Shown here: positions 43,475-52,824 of the stretch, piece by piece
How positions within the stretch are numbered: position 1 is the stretch's first letter
Layout of the letters: each line of letters begins with the position of its first letter
Origin: Streptomyces sp. ERV7
Lineage (GTDB): Bacteria > Actinomycetota > Actinomycetes > Streptomycetales > Streptomycetaceae
Reading direction: 5' to 3'
Assembly: GCF_001653515.1 (NCBI RefSeq)
Contig: NZ_LYOY01000040.1
Location: 310,001 to 374,000, forward strand
DNA: 64,000 nt
Position numbers and translations under genes: made by a program
The notes under the pieces: model-generated
What the model was told of the DNA's origin: nothing
The model's database searches: none
What the model saw: the letters and a program-made list of their open reading frames with translations, nothing else

Positions 43475-43986
43475 CCAGCACCGCCACGGCCACAGCCGAC
43501 ATGACACCCCTGGAACAGGAACTGGCCCGGCTCGCCGGATCGGTCCCCGACCCCGAACTGCCCGTGATCACCCTGGAGGAGCTCGGCGTCCTGCGCGGAG
43601 TCCACCTGGAGGGCCCCGGCAAGGTCACCGTCCGGCTGACCCCCACGTACACCGGCTGCCCCGCCATAGAAGCGATGACCGCCGACATCGAACAGGTGCT
43701 GCACGAGAACGGAATCCCGGACGTCTCGGTCGTCCGGGTGCTCTCCCCCGCCTGGTCGACCGACGACATCAGCGCCGAAGGCCGCCGCAAACTGGCGGAG
43801 TTCGGGATAGCGCCGCCCCGGCCCCACAGCACCGAGGGCCCCGTCGCCCTCACCCTCTCCGTGCGCTGCCCCCACTGCGGCTCCACCGACACCGAGCTGC
43901 TGAGCAGGTTCTCCTCCACGGCGTGCAAGGCACTGCGCCGCTGCGTGGCCTGCCGCGAACCGTTCGACCACTTCAAGGAGTTGTAG
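43468..43986 (+). CDS. paaD: PaaD, Fe-S maturation factor of the epoxidase
   Basis: 172 residues. N-terminal MIP18/DUF59 domain ('VPDPELPVITLEELGVLRGV', 'PTYTGCPA'), then a C-terminal zinc/iron ribbon with CPHCGS and CVAC. PaaD helps assemble the metal centres of the complex. ATG 43468 overlaps the paaC stop by 7 bases (GTG 43471 is an alternative), and the stop touches the paaE ATG. Confidence 0.93.
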   Translation: MVTSTATATADMTPLEQELARLAGSVPDPELPVITLEELGVLRGVHLEGPGKVTVRLTPTYTGCPAIEAMTADIEQVLHENGIPDVSVVRVLSPAWSTDDISAEGRRKLAEFGIAPPRPHSTEGPVALTLSVRCPHCGSTDTELLSRFSSTACKALRRCVACREPFDHFKEL

Positions 43987-45042
43987 ATGTTCCATCCACT
44001 CCGGGTGAGCGAGGTCGAACGGCTCACGGACGACTCGGTGACCGTCACCTTCGACGTGCCGCCGGACCTGCGCGAGGCCTACCGGCACCGCCCCGGCCAG
44101 CACCTCGCACTGCGCCGCATCGTGCAGGGCCAGGAGATCCGCCGCACGTACTCGATCTGCGCACCCTCCGTCGAACAGCCCGCCGCACCCGTGCTGCGCG
44201 TCGGCATCCGCCTCGTCGAAGGCGGCGAGTTCTCCACGTACGCCTTCAAGGAACTCACCGTCGGGGACGTCGTCGACGTCATGGAGCCGATGGGCCGCTT
44301 CATCCTGGAGCCCCGCGCCGGATACTTCGTGGCCGTCGTCGGCGGCAGCGGCATCACCCCGGTGCTGTCGATCGCCACGACCCTGCTGGAGCGGGAGCCC
44401 GAGGCTCGCTTCTGCCTCATACGCAGCGACCGTACGGTGTCGTCCACCATGTTCCTGGAGGAGACGGCCGACCTCAAGGACCGCTTCCCCGACCGTTTCC
44501 AGCTGGTCACCGCGCTCTCCCGGGAAGAGCAGCAGTCCGGACTGCCCTCCGGCCGGCTCGACCAGGAACGGCTGGCGGCGCTGCTGCCCGCGCTGCTCCC
44601 GGTGGAGGAGGTCGACGGCTGGTACCTGTGCGGACCGTTCGGTCTGGTCCAGGGCGCCGAGCGGGCCCTGCGCGAACTGGGCGTCGCACGCGGCCGCATC
44701 CACGAGGAGATCTTCCACGTCGACGAGGCCCCCACGCAGAGCACCGCGGCGGCCTCGGCCCCGGCGCACGCCACCTTGACCGCGACGCTGCACGGCCGCT
44801 CCGGCACCTGGCCGGTCCAGGACGGCGAGAAGCTCCTGGACACGGTGCTGCGGGCCCGTTCGGACGCCCCGTACGCCTGCAAGGGCGGGGTGTGCGGCAC
44901 CTGCCGTGCGTTCCTGGTCTCGGGGGAGGTGCGGATGGACCGCAACTTCGCCCTGGAAGAGGACGAGACCGAGGCGGGCTATGTGCTGGCCTGCCAGTCC
45001 CACCCGGCGACCAAGGAAGTGGAGCTGGACTTCGATCGGTGA
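43987..45042 (+). CDS. paaE: PaaE, epoxidase reductase
   Basis: 351 residues. FAD-binding domain with RTYSICAP, NAD-binding 'GGSGITPV' and 'YLCGPFGLV', then a C-terminal plant-type [2Fe-2S] ferredoxin domain with C298, C303, C306 and C336 (CKGGVCGTC and LACQS). It passes electrons from NADPH to PaaA. Last gene of paaABCDE; the stop codon is the first unit of a (GGTGA)4 repeat, after which broken pepN begins on the other strand. Confidence 0.95.
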   Translation: MFHPLRVSEVERLTDDSVTVTFDVPPDLREAYRHRPGQHLALRRIVQGQEIRRTYSICAPSVEQPAAPVLRVGIRLVEGGEFSTYAFKELTVGDVVDVMEPMGRFILEPRAGYFVAVVGGSGITPVLSIATTLLEREPEARFCLIRSDRTVSSTMFLEETADLKDRFPDRFQLVTALSREEQQSGLPSGRLDQERLAALLPALLPVEEVDGWYLCGPFGLVQGAERALRELGVARGRIHEEIFHVDEAPTQSTAAASAPAHATLTATLHGRSGTWPVQDGEKLLDTVLRARSDAPYACKGGVCGTCRAFLVSGEVRMDRNFALEEDETEAGYVLACQSHPATKEVELDFDR

Positions 45043-45057
45043 GGTGAGGTGAGGTGA
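45038..45057 (+). repeat. (GGTGA)x4 microsatellite at the paaE/pepN junction
   Basis: Four perfect tandem copies of GGTGA include the paaE stop codon and are followed by a run of Gs. The repeat sits within 30 bases of the point where pepN loses homology. Confidence 0.95.
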
Positions 45058-45070
45058 GGCGGGGGGGAGG

Positions 45071-46168
45071 GTCGGGCACCGCGTCGGGGTCCGGGGCGAC
45101 GGGGTGGGTGGAGGGGCGCTGGTCGGCGTCGTAGCCCCAGGCCTTGCGGGCGATGCCGAAGTCCACCCAGGTGTCGGTGAAGCGGGTGGCCTCGGTGAGG
45201 GTCTGGTAGCCCATGTACTCGGCGAACGACTCGTTCAGCCAGATGTCGTCCCACCAGCGCAGGGTGACCAGGTCGCCGAACCACATGTGGGCCATCTCGT
45301 GCGCGACGACCATGGCGCGGGTCTGGCGCTCGGTGTCGGTGACGGCCGAGCGGTAGATGAACTCGTCCCGGAAGGTGACCAGGCCCGGGTTCTCCATGGC
45401 GCCCGCGTTGAACTCGGGCACGAAGGCCTGGTCGTACGAGTCGAAGGGGTAGGGCTCGTCGAACTTCTCGTGGTAGCGGTCGAAGCACTGCCGGGTGATC
45501 TCGAAGAGCTCGTCGGCGTCGGCGTCCAGGTACGGCGCCAGCGAGCGGCGGCAGTGGAGGCCGAAGGGCAGGCCCGCGTGCTCGGTGGTGACCGAGTGCC
45601 AGGGGCCGGCGGCGAGCGCCACGAAGTAGGTGGAGAGCAGCGGGGTGGTGGCGGCCTTCCAGCGGCCCTCGCCCAGGTGCTCGGTGATGCCGTTGGCGAG
45701 CACGGTCCAGCCTTCGGGCGCGGTGACCGTGAGGTCGAAGACGGCCTTCAGGTCGGGCTGGTCGAAGGCGGCGAAGACGCGCTGCACGTCCTCCATGAAG
45801 AGCTGGGTGTAGAGGTAGGCCTCGCCGTCGGCCGGGTCGGTGAAGCGGTGCAGCCCCTCGCCGGTGTGCGAGTACGTCATCCGCGACTCGACGCGCAGCT
45901 CGTGCGGGCCCTCGGTGAGACCGGTGAGCGCGAGGCGGTTCTCGACCAGCGCGGCGGGGTCCAGCGGCTGTCCGTCGAGACTGACCGAGCGCAGGGTGGC
46001 CGGCTTGACCTCGACGAACGTGTCCCCGGCCGCGCGTGCGGTGAAATGGATGACGGTCTGGGAGTCGAAGGTCTCCTCGCCGGTGGTGAGATCGAGCTCG
46101 ATCTCGTACCGCTGGACGTCGAGGAGCCGGGCACGGGTCTGCGCTTCGTCGCGCGTCAGTACGGACAT
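45071..46168 (-). pseudogene. pepN: aminopeptidase N, truncated after the catalytic motif
   Basis: From ATG 46168 (MSVLTRDEAQ) the M1 fold is intact for about 366 residues. The N-terminal beta domain, the substrate motif GAMENPG, the zinc site HEMAHMWFGD and NESFAEY are all present. After 'HPVAPDPDAVPD' homology stops at 45071 and the frame crosses the (GGTGA) repeat into antisense paaE. Normal PepN is about 850 residues, so more than half is missing. Inactive or misassembled. Confidence 0.8.
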
Positions 46169-46255
46169 GGGGGCCATGCTGCCCGATGCGCCCCCGTCCG
46201 CACACCGGGATTGCGTTGCGCTCTCAGCGCACGCGGCACCCGTGCGCGGGGCGGC

Positions 46256-46558
46256 TCAGGACGACTTGGCGATCGTCTCGTGGTGCCTGATCACCTCCGC
46301 GATGATGAAGTTCAGGAGCTTCTCGGCGAAGGCCGGGTCCAGCTTGGCGCTCTCCGCGAGGCGGCGCAGCCGTTCGATCTGCTCGGACTCGCGGGCCGGG
46401 TCGGCCGGCGGCAGCTTGTGCTCGGCCTTGAGGTGGCCGACCTGCTGGGTGCATTTGAAGCGCTCGGCGAGCATATGGACGACGGCCGCGTCGATGTTGT
46501 CGATGCTGTCCCGGAGCCGGGCGAGCTCCGCCTGCACGGAGGGGTCGATCGTGGTCAT
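46256..46558 (-). CDS. chorismate mutase, AroQ type
   Basis: 100 residues, all-helical. 'ELARLRDSIDNIDAAVVHMLAERF', 'VGHLKAEHKLPPADPARESEQI' and 'FIIAEVIRHHETI' (each quoted in part) match monofunctional AroQ-gamma/beta-like actinobacterial mutases. It converts chorismate to prephenate for Phe/Tyr synthesis. ATG 46558 is the first Met. It sits between broken pepN and an AraC gene, with short gaps and no obvious partner. Confidence 0.88.
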   Translation of the reverse strand: MTTIDPSVQAELARLRDSIDNIDAAVVHMLAERFKCTQQVGHLKAEHKLPPADPARESEQIERLRRLAESAKLDPAFAEKLLNFIIAEVIRHHETIAKSS

Positions 46559-46569
46559 GGTCGTCGAGC

Positions 46570-47457
46570 TTACGTGGCCGCGCCCGGGATCGTCGGAGGG
46601 TGTTCAGGATCCGGGATCCGGCTGCTCCAGCCGCCGGGGACGGCCCGGCCCTGCTGCTCGCGGAAGCGGACCGGGGCGGTGCCGACACGCCGGGTGAACA
46701 GGCGGGAGAAGTAGGCGGGGTCGTCGTAGCCCACCCGGCGGGCCACGGCGGCGACCGGCAGCTCGGTGGCGGCGAGCAGTTCCTTGGCCCGGCCGAGCCG
46801 GATGCCCAGGAGGTAGTCCTTGGGGCTGCACCCCGCGCCCCGGCGCACCGCCGTGCGCAGCTCCGCGGGGGTCATGCCGTGCCGGGCGGCGTGCTCGGCC
46901 ACCGACAGCGGCTGGAAGGCGTCGCGGGCCAGTGCCTGCAGGACCGGGTCGCCGTCGGGCGCGAGATCGGCGCGGGCGCGGCGCAGGGCGACGAGGAGTT
47001 CATGGACGGCGGCGCCCGTCTCGACCTCCAGGAGCGGGTTGCCCCGGCGGGCCGCCCGCGCGATCCGGCCGACGGCGGCCCGGGCGCCCGCCGTGTCGGC
47101 GAGCGGCACGACGGGCCGCTCGGGCTCGATGTAGCCGAGTTCGGTGTAGGTGGCGGTCGCGGGCCCGGTGAAGTCGACGAACGACTCGTCCCAGCCGGTG
47201 GCCGGGTCGGGCCCGTAGTGGTGCGGCACGCCCGGGGTGAGCCAGATCAGCGCGGGCGCGGTGACGGTGACCCGCCGCCCGTCCGCTCCCTTGAACCAGC
47301 CGCCGCCCGCGCCGATCACCACGGCGACGTGGTGGTCCAGGGTGCGCGGTCCGACCGTGGGCAGCGCGCCGTGCTGCATCCCGACGCCCAGGCAGACCAG
47401 GCCGAGCCGGTGGTGGACCTGGCTCGGCGTGAAATAGCGCATCCAGGTGTGGTACAT
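46570..47457 (-). CDS. AraC family transcriptional regulator
   Basis: 295 residues. N-terminal cupin-like sugar-sensing domain (about 10-170; 'WLTPGVPHHYGPDP') and a C-terminal double HTH (about 185-285; 'LSVAEHAARHGMTPAELRTAV', 'VAAVARRVGYDDPAYFSRLFTRRVG'). It is divergent from the GH35 beta-galactosidase gene across about 120 bases, which makes it the likely regulator of that gene. ATG 47457 or in-frame ATG 47439. Confidence 0.88.
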   Translation of the reverse strand: MYHTWMRYFTPSQVHHRLGLVCLGVGMQHGALPTVGPRTLDHHVAVVIGAGGGWFKGADGRRVTVTAPALIWLTPGVPHHYGPDPATGWDESFVDFTGPATATYTELGYIEPERPVVPLADTAGARAAVGRIARAARRGNPLLEVETGAAVHELLVALRRARADLAPDGDPVLQALARDAFQPLSVAEHAARHGMTPAELRTAVRRGAGCSPKDYLLGIRLGRAKELLAATELPVAAVARRVGYDDPAYFSRLFTRRVGTAPVRFREQQGRAVPGGWSSRIPDPEHPPTIPGAAT

Positions 47458-47579
47458 GCCGGTTCCACCGCCTCCCGTCCCCCTTTGCGTCCAATCAGCG
47501 CCGATCTTTGTCCATGGACCCGCGCCCGCGCCAGGGGCGAGAGTGGCGGCGGTGGGAGAACGAGAGACGGGGGCGGGCC

Positions 47580-48887
47580 GTGGCCGACTTCACCGTGGGT
47601 GAGAAGGACTTTCTGCTGGACGGGCGGCCGGTACGGCTGCTGTCGGGGGCGCTGCACTACTTCCGGGTGCACGAGTCCCAGTGGGGCCACCGGCTCGCGA
47701 TGCTGCGGGCGATGGGGCTGAACTGCGTCGAGACGTACGTTCCGTGGAACCTGCACGAGCCGGCCCCGGGCCGCCACCGGGACGTGGCGGCGCTCGGCCG
47801 GTTCCTGGACGCGGCGGGCGCGGCCGGACTGTGGGCGATCGTGCGCCCCGGCCCGTACATCTGCGCCGAGTGGGAGAACGGCGGGCTTCCGCACTGGCTG
47901 ACGGGGGCGCTCGGGACGCGGGTGCGCACCCGGGACGCGGAGTACCTGGGACATGTGGAGCGCTGGTTCCGGGCGCTGCTGCCGCAGGTCGTGGCCCGCC
48001 AGATCGACCGGGGCGGCCCGGTGGTGATGGTGCAGGTGGAGAACGAGTACGGCAGCTACGGCTCGGACCGGGTGTATCTGCGGGCGCTCGCGGACCTGCT
48101 CGGCGAACTGGGCGTGAGCGTGCCGCTGTTCACCTCCGACGGCCCCGAGGACCATATGCTCAGCGGCGGCTGCGTGCCGGGCGTGCTCGCCACGGCGAAC
48201 TTCGGCTCGAACGCCCGTGAGGGCTTCGAGGCGCTGCGCCGCCACCGCCCCGAGGGGCCGCTGATGTGCATGGAGTTCTGGTGCGGCTGGTTCGAGCACT
48301 GGGGTGCGGAGCCGGTGGCGCGGGACGCGGACGAGGCGGCCGGGGTGCTGCACGAGATCCTGGAGTGCGGCGCCTCCGTCAACCTCTACATGGCGCACGG
48401 CGGCACCAGCTTCGCCGGGTGGTCGGGCGCCAACCGGGACGGCGAGGAGCACCTCGGCGTCCTTCGGCCGGATGTCACGTCCTACGACTACGACGCGCCC
48501 ATCGACGAGTACGGCCGCCCGACGCCGAAGTTCTGGGCGTTCCGCGAGGTGCTGGCGAAGTACGCCCGGGGCCCGCTGCCAAAGCCGCCGCCCGCGCCCG
48601 CGGCGCTGGGCGCGCCCGTCACCGTGCCGCTGACCCAGTGGGTGGCGGCCGAGGACGTACTGGAGGCGCTGGGGTCGGCGGAGGAGGTGTACGCGACGCC
48701 GCCGACGTTCGAGGAGCTGGACGTGGACCGGGGCGTGGTGCGCTACCGGTTCGAGGTGCCCGGGCCCCGGCAGCCGTATCCACTGCGGGTGCTCGGTCTG
48801 CGGGACCGGGCGGTCGTATACGTCGACGGGGTGCGGGCCGGGGTGCTCACCGAGGACGAGGCGGTGCTGCCGGAGCCGGTGGCGGGG
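47580..48887 (+). pseudogene. GH35 beta-galactosidase, C-terminally truncated and fused out of frame to fhaA
   Basis: GTG 47580 (VADFTVGEKDF). The TIM barrel is complete, with acid/base E156 (VENEYG) and nucleophile E232 (CMEFWCGW), followed by the first jelly-roll ('YRFEVPGPRQPYP', 'VYVDGVRAGVL'). Homology stops at 'LPEPVAG' (48887). The expected second lectin-like domain of some 120 residues is missing, and the next bases belong to the fhaA linker in another frame. The frame stays open to 49082. The catalytic barrel is present, but folding without the last domain is doubtful. Confidence 0.8.
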
Positions 48888-48888
48888 C

Positions 48889-49236
48889 CCCGGCGGCCCC
48901 GGCCGCCCCGGCGCGGACCGCCGCCCGACGGCTCCCGGCCCCATGCCGGGCTCCCAGGTGCGGCGCTGGATCGAGATCAACGGCACCCGCCACCAGATCT
49001 CCCGCCCGACGCTGGTGCTGGGTCGCAGCACCGACGCCGATGTGCGGATCGACGACCCCGGCGTCTCGCGCCGGCACTGTGAGATCCGGACCGGAACGCC
49101 CTCGACGATCCAGGATCTCGGGTCCACCAACGGCATCGTGGTGGACGGGCAGCACACCACCCGCGCTACGCTCCGCGACGGCTCGCGGATCGTCGTGGGC
49201 AGCACCACCATCGTTTACCGGCAAGCCGAAGGGTGA
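48889..49236 (+). pseudogene. fhaA: fhaA remnant: linker and FHA domain only
   Basis: The frame ending at 49236 encodes a Gly/Pro-rich linker and then a full FHA domain ('RRWIEINGTRHQISRPTLV', LGRSTDADVRIDD, VSRRHCEI, DLGSTNG). The conserved N-terminal DUF3662 domain of about 130 residues is gone; the linker joins GH35 DNA at about 48888. A short product could start at ATG 48943 (97 residues) but has no good ribosome site. Intact FhaA is about 290 residues and is the first gene of the fhaAB-pstP-rodA-pbpA-pknB operon. Confidence 0.82.
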
Positions 49237-49246
49237 AGCGGGGGCA

Positions 49247-49780
49247 ATGTCAGAGCTGACCCTCACGGTCATGCGGTTGGGTTTCCTCGCCGTACTGTGG
49301 CTGTTCGTCATCGTGGCCGTCCAGGTCATCCGCAGCGACCTGTTCGGCACGCGTGTCACCCAGCGCGGTTCGCGCCGGGGCGGGGACACGGGCCGCCAGC
49401 AGACCGGCCGGCAGGCCGCCGCTGCCGCGCCGCCGCAGCAGCGCGGCCAGCAGGCCCCGCCGTCCGGCGGCCGCCAGCGCCGGGGCGCGCCCACCAAGCT
49501 GGTGGTGTCCGAGGGCACTCTCACCGGCACGACGGTGGCGCTCCAGGGGCAGACCATCACGCTGGGACGGGCGCACGACTCGACGATCGTCCTCGACGAC
49601 GACTACGCGTCGAGCCGGCATGCCAGGATCTACCCGGACCGCGACGGCAACTGGATCGTCGAGGACCTCGGTTCCACCAACGGCACCTACCTGGACCGGA
49701 CGCGGCTCACCACCCCGACCCCGATTCCGCTGGGCGCGCCGATCCGCATCGGCAAGACCGTCATCGAGCTGCGGAAGTAG
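49247..49780 (+). CDS. fhaB: FhaB/FipA, membrane-anchored FHA protein
   Basis: 177 residues. N-terminal transmembrane helix at about 8-28, a Gln/Arg-rich linker (35-80), and an FHA domain at about 84-177 (LGRAHDSTIVLDD, SSRHARI, DLGSTNGTY) that binds phosphothreonine on kinase targets. It starts 11 bases after the fhaA stop and precedes pstP. In mycobacteria its homologue links kinase signalling to the divisome. Confidence 0.92.
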   Translation: MSELTLTVMRLGFLAVLWLFVIVAVQVIRSDLFGTRVTQRGSRRGGDTGRQQTGRQAAAAAPPQQRGQQAPPSGGRQRRGAPTKLVVSEGTLTGTTVALQGQTITLGRAHDSTIVLDDDYASSRHARIYPDRDGNWIVEDLGSTNGTYLDRTRLTTPTPIPLGAPIRIGKTVIELRK

Positions 49781-49864
49781 TACGACAATGAGCGAGCGGA
49801 GCGAGCGAGCCGCGGCGGTCCGGACGACGGACCGGGACGGGCTCCCGACCGGAGGGTGGGCAGT

Positions 49865-51376
49865 GTGGCTCGACATGACCGGCTGTACCCCGAGCCGACG
49901 GGCGAGGTGGGCATGAGTCTCTCCCTGCGCTTCGCCGCCGGATCGCACAAGGGCATGATCCGCGAGGGCAACGAGGACTCCGGTTACGCCGGTCCCCGTC
50001 TCCTCGCCATCGCCGACGGCATGGGCGGCCAGGCCGCCGGTGAGGTCGCCTCCTCCGAGGTGATCTCCACCCTGGTCACGCTCGACGACGACGTGCCCGG
50101 CTCCGACATCCTCACGTCGCTGGGTACGGCGGTGCAGCGCGCCAACGACCAGCTGCGCATGATGGTCGAGGAGGACCCCCAGCTGGAGGGGATGGGCACC
50201 ACGCTCACCGCTCTGCTGTGGACGGGCCAGCGCCTGGGCCTGGTGCACGTGGGCGACTCGCGCGCGTATCTGCTGCGCGACGGCGTGCTCACCCAGATCA
50301 CACAGGACCACACCTGGGTGCAGCGGCTGGTGGACGAGGGCCGCATCACCGAGGAGGAGGCGACGACGCATCCGCAGCGCTCGCTGCTGATGCGCGCGCT
50401 GGGCAGCGGCGACCACGTCGAGCCGGACCTGTCGATCCGCGAGGTGCGGGCGGGCGACCGCTATCTGATCTGCTCCGACGGCCTGTCGGGGGTGGTGTCC
50501 CACCAGACGATGGAGGACACCCTCGCCAGCTACCAGGGCCCGCAGGAGACGGTGCAGGAGCTGATCCAGCTCGCGCTGCGCGGCGGCGGCCCGGACAACA
50601 TCACGGTGATCATCGCCGACGTCCTGGACGTCGACTCCGGTGACACGCTGGCCGGCCAGCTCAGCGACATCCCGGTGATCGTGGGCGCGGTCGCCGAGAA
50701 CCAGCTCCAGCTCAACGACGACGGGGCGATGCAGACCCCGGCCGGCCGTGCCTCGGGGCTCGGCCGTCAGGCACCGCCGCAGGGTGGCTTCGGCCCGCCC
50801 GGCAGCGGTGACGAGAGCGGCTACGGCGCCCCGCCCGAGGGCTCCTTCGGCGCCTACACGGACGAGGACTTCGTCAAGCCGCGGCGCGGCAAGTGGCTGA
50901 AGAGATCCGCCTACATCGTGCTCGCCCTGGCCGTGATCGGCGGCGGTCTCTACGGCGGCTACCGCTGGACGCAGACCCAGTACTTCGTCGGCTCCAAGGA
51001 CGAGCACGTCGCGCTCTACCAGGGCATCAGCCAGGACCTGGCCTGGGTGAAGCTGTCGAAGGTGGAGACCGACCACCCCGAGATCGAACTCAAGTACCTG
51101 CCGCCGTACCAGCGCAAGCAGGTCGAGGCGACGATCGCCGAGAGCAGCCTCACCAAGGCCCAGGCCAAGATCACCGAACTGTCCACCCAGGCGTCGGCGT
51201 GCAAGAAGGACGAGCAGCGGCGCGCCGCCGAGAGCCAGAACCCGCCGAAGACCGGTACGACGGCCTCCCCGTCGCCCGGCAAGACCGGTTCCACCAAGAC
51301 CACCGCCACTCCCACGCCCGGCCCCAGCCTCTCGGAGGAAGAGCAGAAGCTGGTCCCGCAGTGCGGTAAGCAGTAG
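49865..51376 (+). CDS. pstP: PP2C-type Ser/Thr phosphatase, membrane-bound (PstP)
   Basis: 503 residues. PP2C domain 22-260 with metal Asp motifs GNEDSG, 'AIADGMGG' and 'CSDGL', and 'GGPDNITVI'. A Gly-rich linker and one transmembrane helix follow ('SAYIVLALAVIGGGLYGGY', about 360-380), then an extracellular domain of about 120 residues rich in Lys/Thr/Pro. It reverses PknB-type phosphorylation. GTG 49865 is chosen because GGAGGG lies 8 bases upstream; Met at 49913 begins the domain. Confidence 0.93.
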   Translation: MARHDRLYPEPTGEVGMSLSLRFAAGSHKGMIREGNEDSGYAGPRLLAIADGMGGQAAGEVASSEVISTLVTLDDDVPGSDILTSLGTAVQRANDQLRMMVEEDPQLEGMGTTLTALLWTGQRLGLVHVGDSRAYLLRDGVLTQITQDHTWVQRLVDEGRITEEEATTHPQRSLLMRALGSGDHVEPDLSIREVRAGDRYLICSDGLSGVVSHQTMEDTLASYQGPQETVQELIQLALRGGGPDNITVIIADVLDVDSGDTLAGQLSDIPVIVGAVAENQLQLNDDGAMQTPAGRASGLGRQAPPQGGFGPPGSGDESGYGAPPEGSFGAYTDEDFVKPRRGKWLKRSAYIVLALAVIGGGLYGGYRWTQTQYFVGSKDEHVALYQGISQDLAWVKLSKVETDHPEIELKYLPPYQRKQVEATIAESSLTKAQAKITELSTQASACKKDEQRRAAESQNPPKTGTTASPSPGKTGSTKTTATPTPGPSLSEEEQKLVPQCGKQ

Positions 51377-51402
51377 GCAGCCGTAGGGGGCCTTTCCACA
51401 CC

Positions 51403-52824
51403 ATGAGCGTTGTCACCAACACGACCACCATCGGCGCGATCGACGCACCGAGCCGTCGCAACACCGAGCTCGCGCTGCTCGTCTTCGCCGTCGCCATCCC
51501 GGTGTTCGCGTACGCCAACGTGGGCTTGGCCATGACCGGCAAACTGCCTTCCGGCATGCTCGGTTACGGGCTGGGCCTCGGGCTCCTCGCGGCCGTCGGG
51601 CACCTCGTGGTGCGCAAGTTCGCCCCGTACGCGGACCCGCTGCTGCTGCCGCTGGCGACGCTGCTGAACGGGCTGGGCCTGGTGATGATCTGGCGCCTGG
51701 ACCAGTCACCGCGTCTGATCCAGAGAGCCAAGAGCGCCTTCGGTGCCTTCCACCCGGACGCGCCCAAGCAGATGCTGTACACGGCGATCGGCGTGGCGCT
51801 GTTCATCGGCGTGCTCATGCTCCTCAAGGACCACCGGATCCTCCAGCGCTACACGTACATCTCGATGGCGTTCGCGCTGTTCCTGCTGATCCTGCCGATG
51901 TTCTTCCCCGCGGTGAACGGCGCCAAGATCTGGATCTCCATCCCCGGTCTGGGCACGATCCAGCCCGGCGAGTTCGCGAAGATCATCATCGCGGTGTTCT
52001 TCTCCGGCTACCTGATGGTCAAGCGGGACGCGCTGGCGCTCGCCAGCCGCCGTTTCATGGGCCTGTACCTGCCGCGCGGCCGTGACCTCGGTCCGATCCT
52101 CGTGGTGTGGGGCGTCTCGATCCTCATCCTGGTCTTCGAGACCGACCTGGGCACCTCGCTGCTCTTCTTCGGCCTCTTCGTGATCATGCTGTACGTGGCC
52201 ACCGAGCGCACCAGCTGGATCGTCTTCGGTCTGCTGATGTCGGCGGCCGGCGCGGTCGCCGTGGCCTCCTTCGAGCCGCACGTGCAGTCCCGGGTGAACG
52301 CCTGGCTCGACCCCTTCGCCTGCTACAAGACCGACAAGACCGGCGCCTGCGAGCAGATCGGCCAGGCGATCATGTCGTTCGGCTCCGGTGGCACGCTCGG
52401 CACGGGCCTGGGCCAGGGCAACTCCGACCTGATCGGCTTCGCCGCCAACGCCGACTTCATCCTCTCCACCGTCGGTGAGGAGCTGGGGCTGGCCGGGATG
52501 ATGGCGATCCTGCTGATCTACGGCTTGATCGTGGAGCGGGGCGTGCGCACCGCGCTCGCCGCCCGCGACCCGTTCGGCAAGCTGCTGGCGATCGGCCTCT
52601 CGGGCGCGTTCGCGCTCCAGGTCTTCGTCGTCGCCGGCGGTGTGATGGGTCTCATTCCGCTGACCGGTATGACCATGCCGTTCCTCGCACAGGGCGGCTC
52701 CTCGGTCATCGCCAACTGGGCGCTGATCGGCATCCTGATCCGCATCAGCGACACCGCCCGGCGCCCGGCGCCCGCCCCTGCCCCGTCCCCCGACGCCGAG
52801 ATGACCCAGGTGGTCCGACCGTGA
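51403..52824 (+). CDS. rodA: FtsW/RodA/SpoVE family lipid II polymerase
   Basis: 473 residues with about 12 membrane helices. SEDS family signature regions: 'NGAKIWISIPGLGTIQPGEFAK', 'FETDLGTSLLFFG' and 'TVGEELGLAG', with the essential Asp in 'FETDLG'. It polymerises glycan strands together with the transpeptidase next door. The stop overlaps the pbpA GTG start (GTGA), so the pair is made in equal amounts. Confidence 0.93.
   Translation: MSVVTNTTTIGAIDAPSRRNTELALLVFAVAIPVFAYANVGLAMTGKLPSGMLGYGLGLGLLAAVGHLVVRKFAPYADPLLLPLATLLNGLGLVMIWRLDQSPRLIQRAKSAFGAFHPDAPKQMLYTAIGVALFIGVLMLLKDHRILQRYTYISMAFALFLLILPMFFPAVNGAKIWISIPGLGTIQPGEFAKIIIAVFFSGYLMVKRDALALASRRFMGLYLPRGRDLGPILVVWGVSILILVFETDLGTSLLFFGLFVIMLYVATERTSWIVFGLLMSAAGAVAVASFEPHVQSRVNAWLDPFACYKTDKTGACEQIGQAIMSFGSGGTLGTGLGQGNSDLIGFAANADFILSTVGEELGLAGMMAILLIYGLIVERGVRTALAARDPFGKLLAIGLSGAFALQVFVVAGGVMGLIPLTGMTMPFLAQGGSSVIANWALIGILIRISDTARRPAPAPAPSPDAEMTQVVRP

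Noticed and set aside
44507..45070. Continuation of the pepN frame to 44507
   Set aside because: It reads antisense through paaE and loses all M1 peptidase homology.
49816..49834. CGGTCCG-N5-CGGACCG inverted repeat upstream of pstP
   Set aside because: A weak 7-bp stem inside an operon with no sign of termination; not strong enough to call a terminator or operator.
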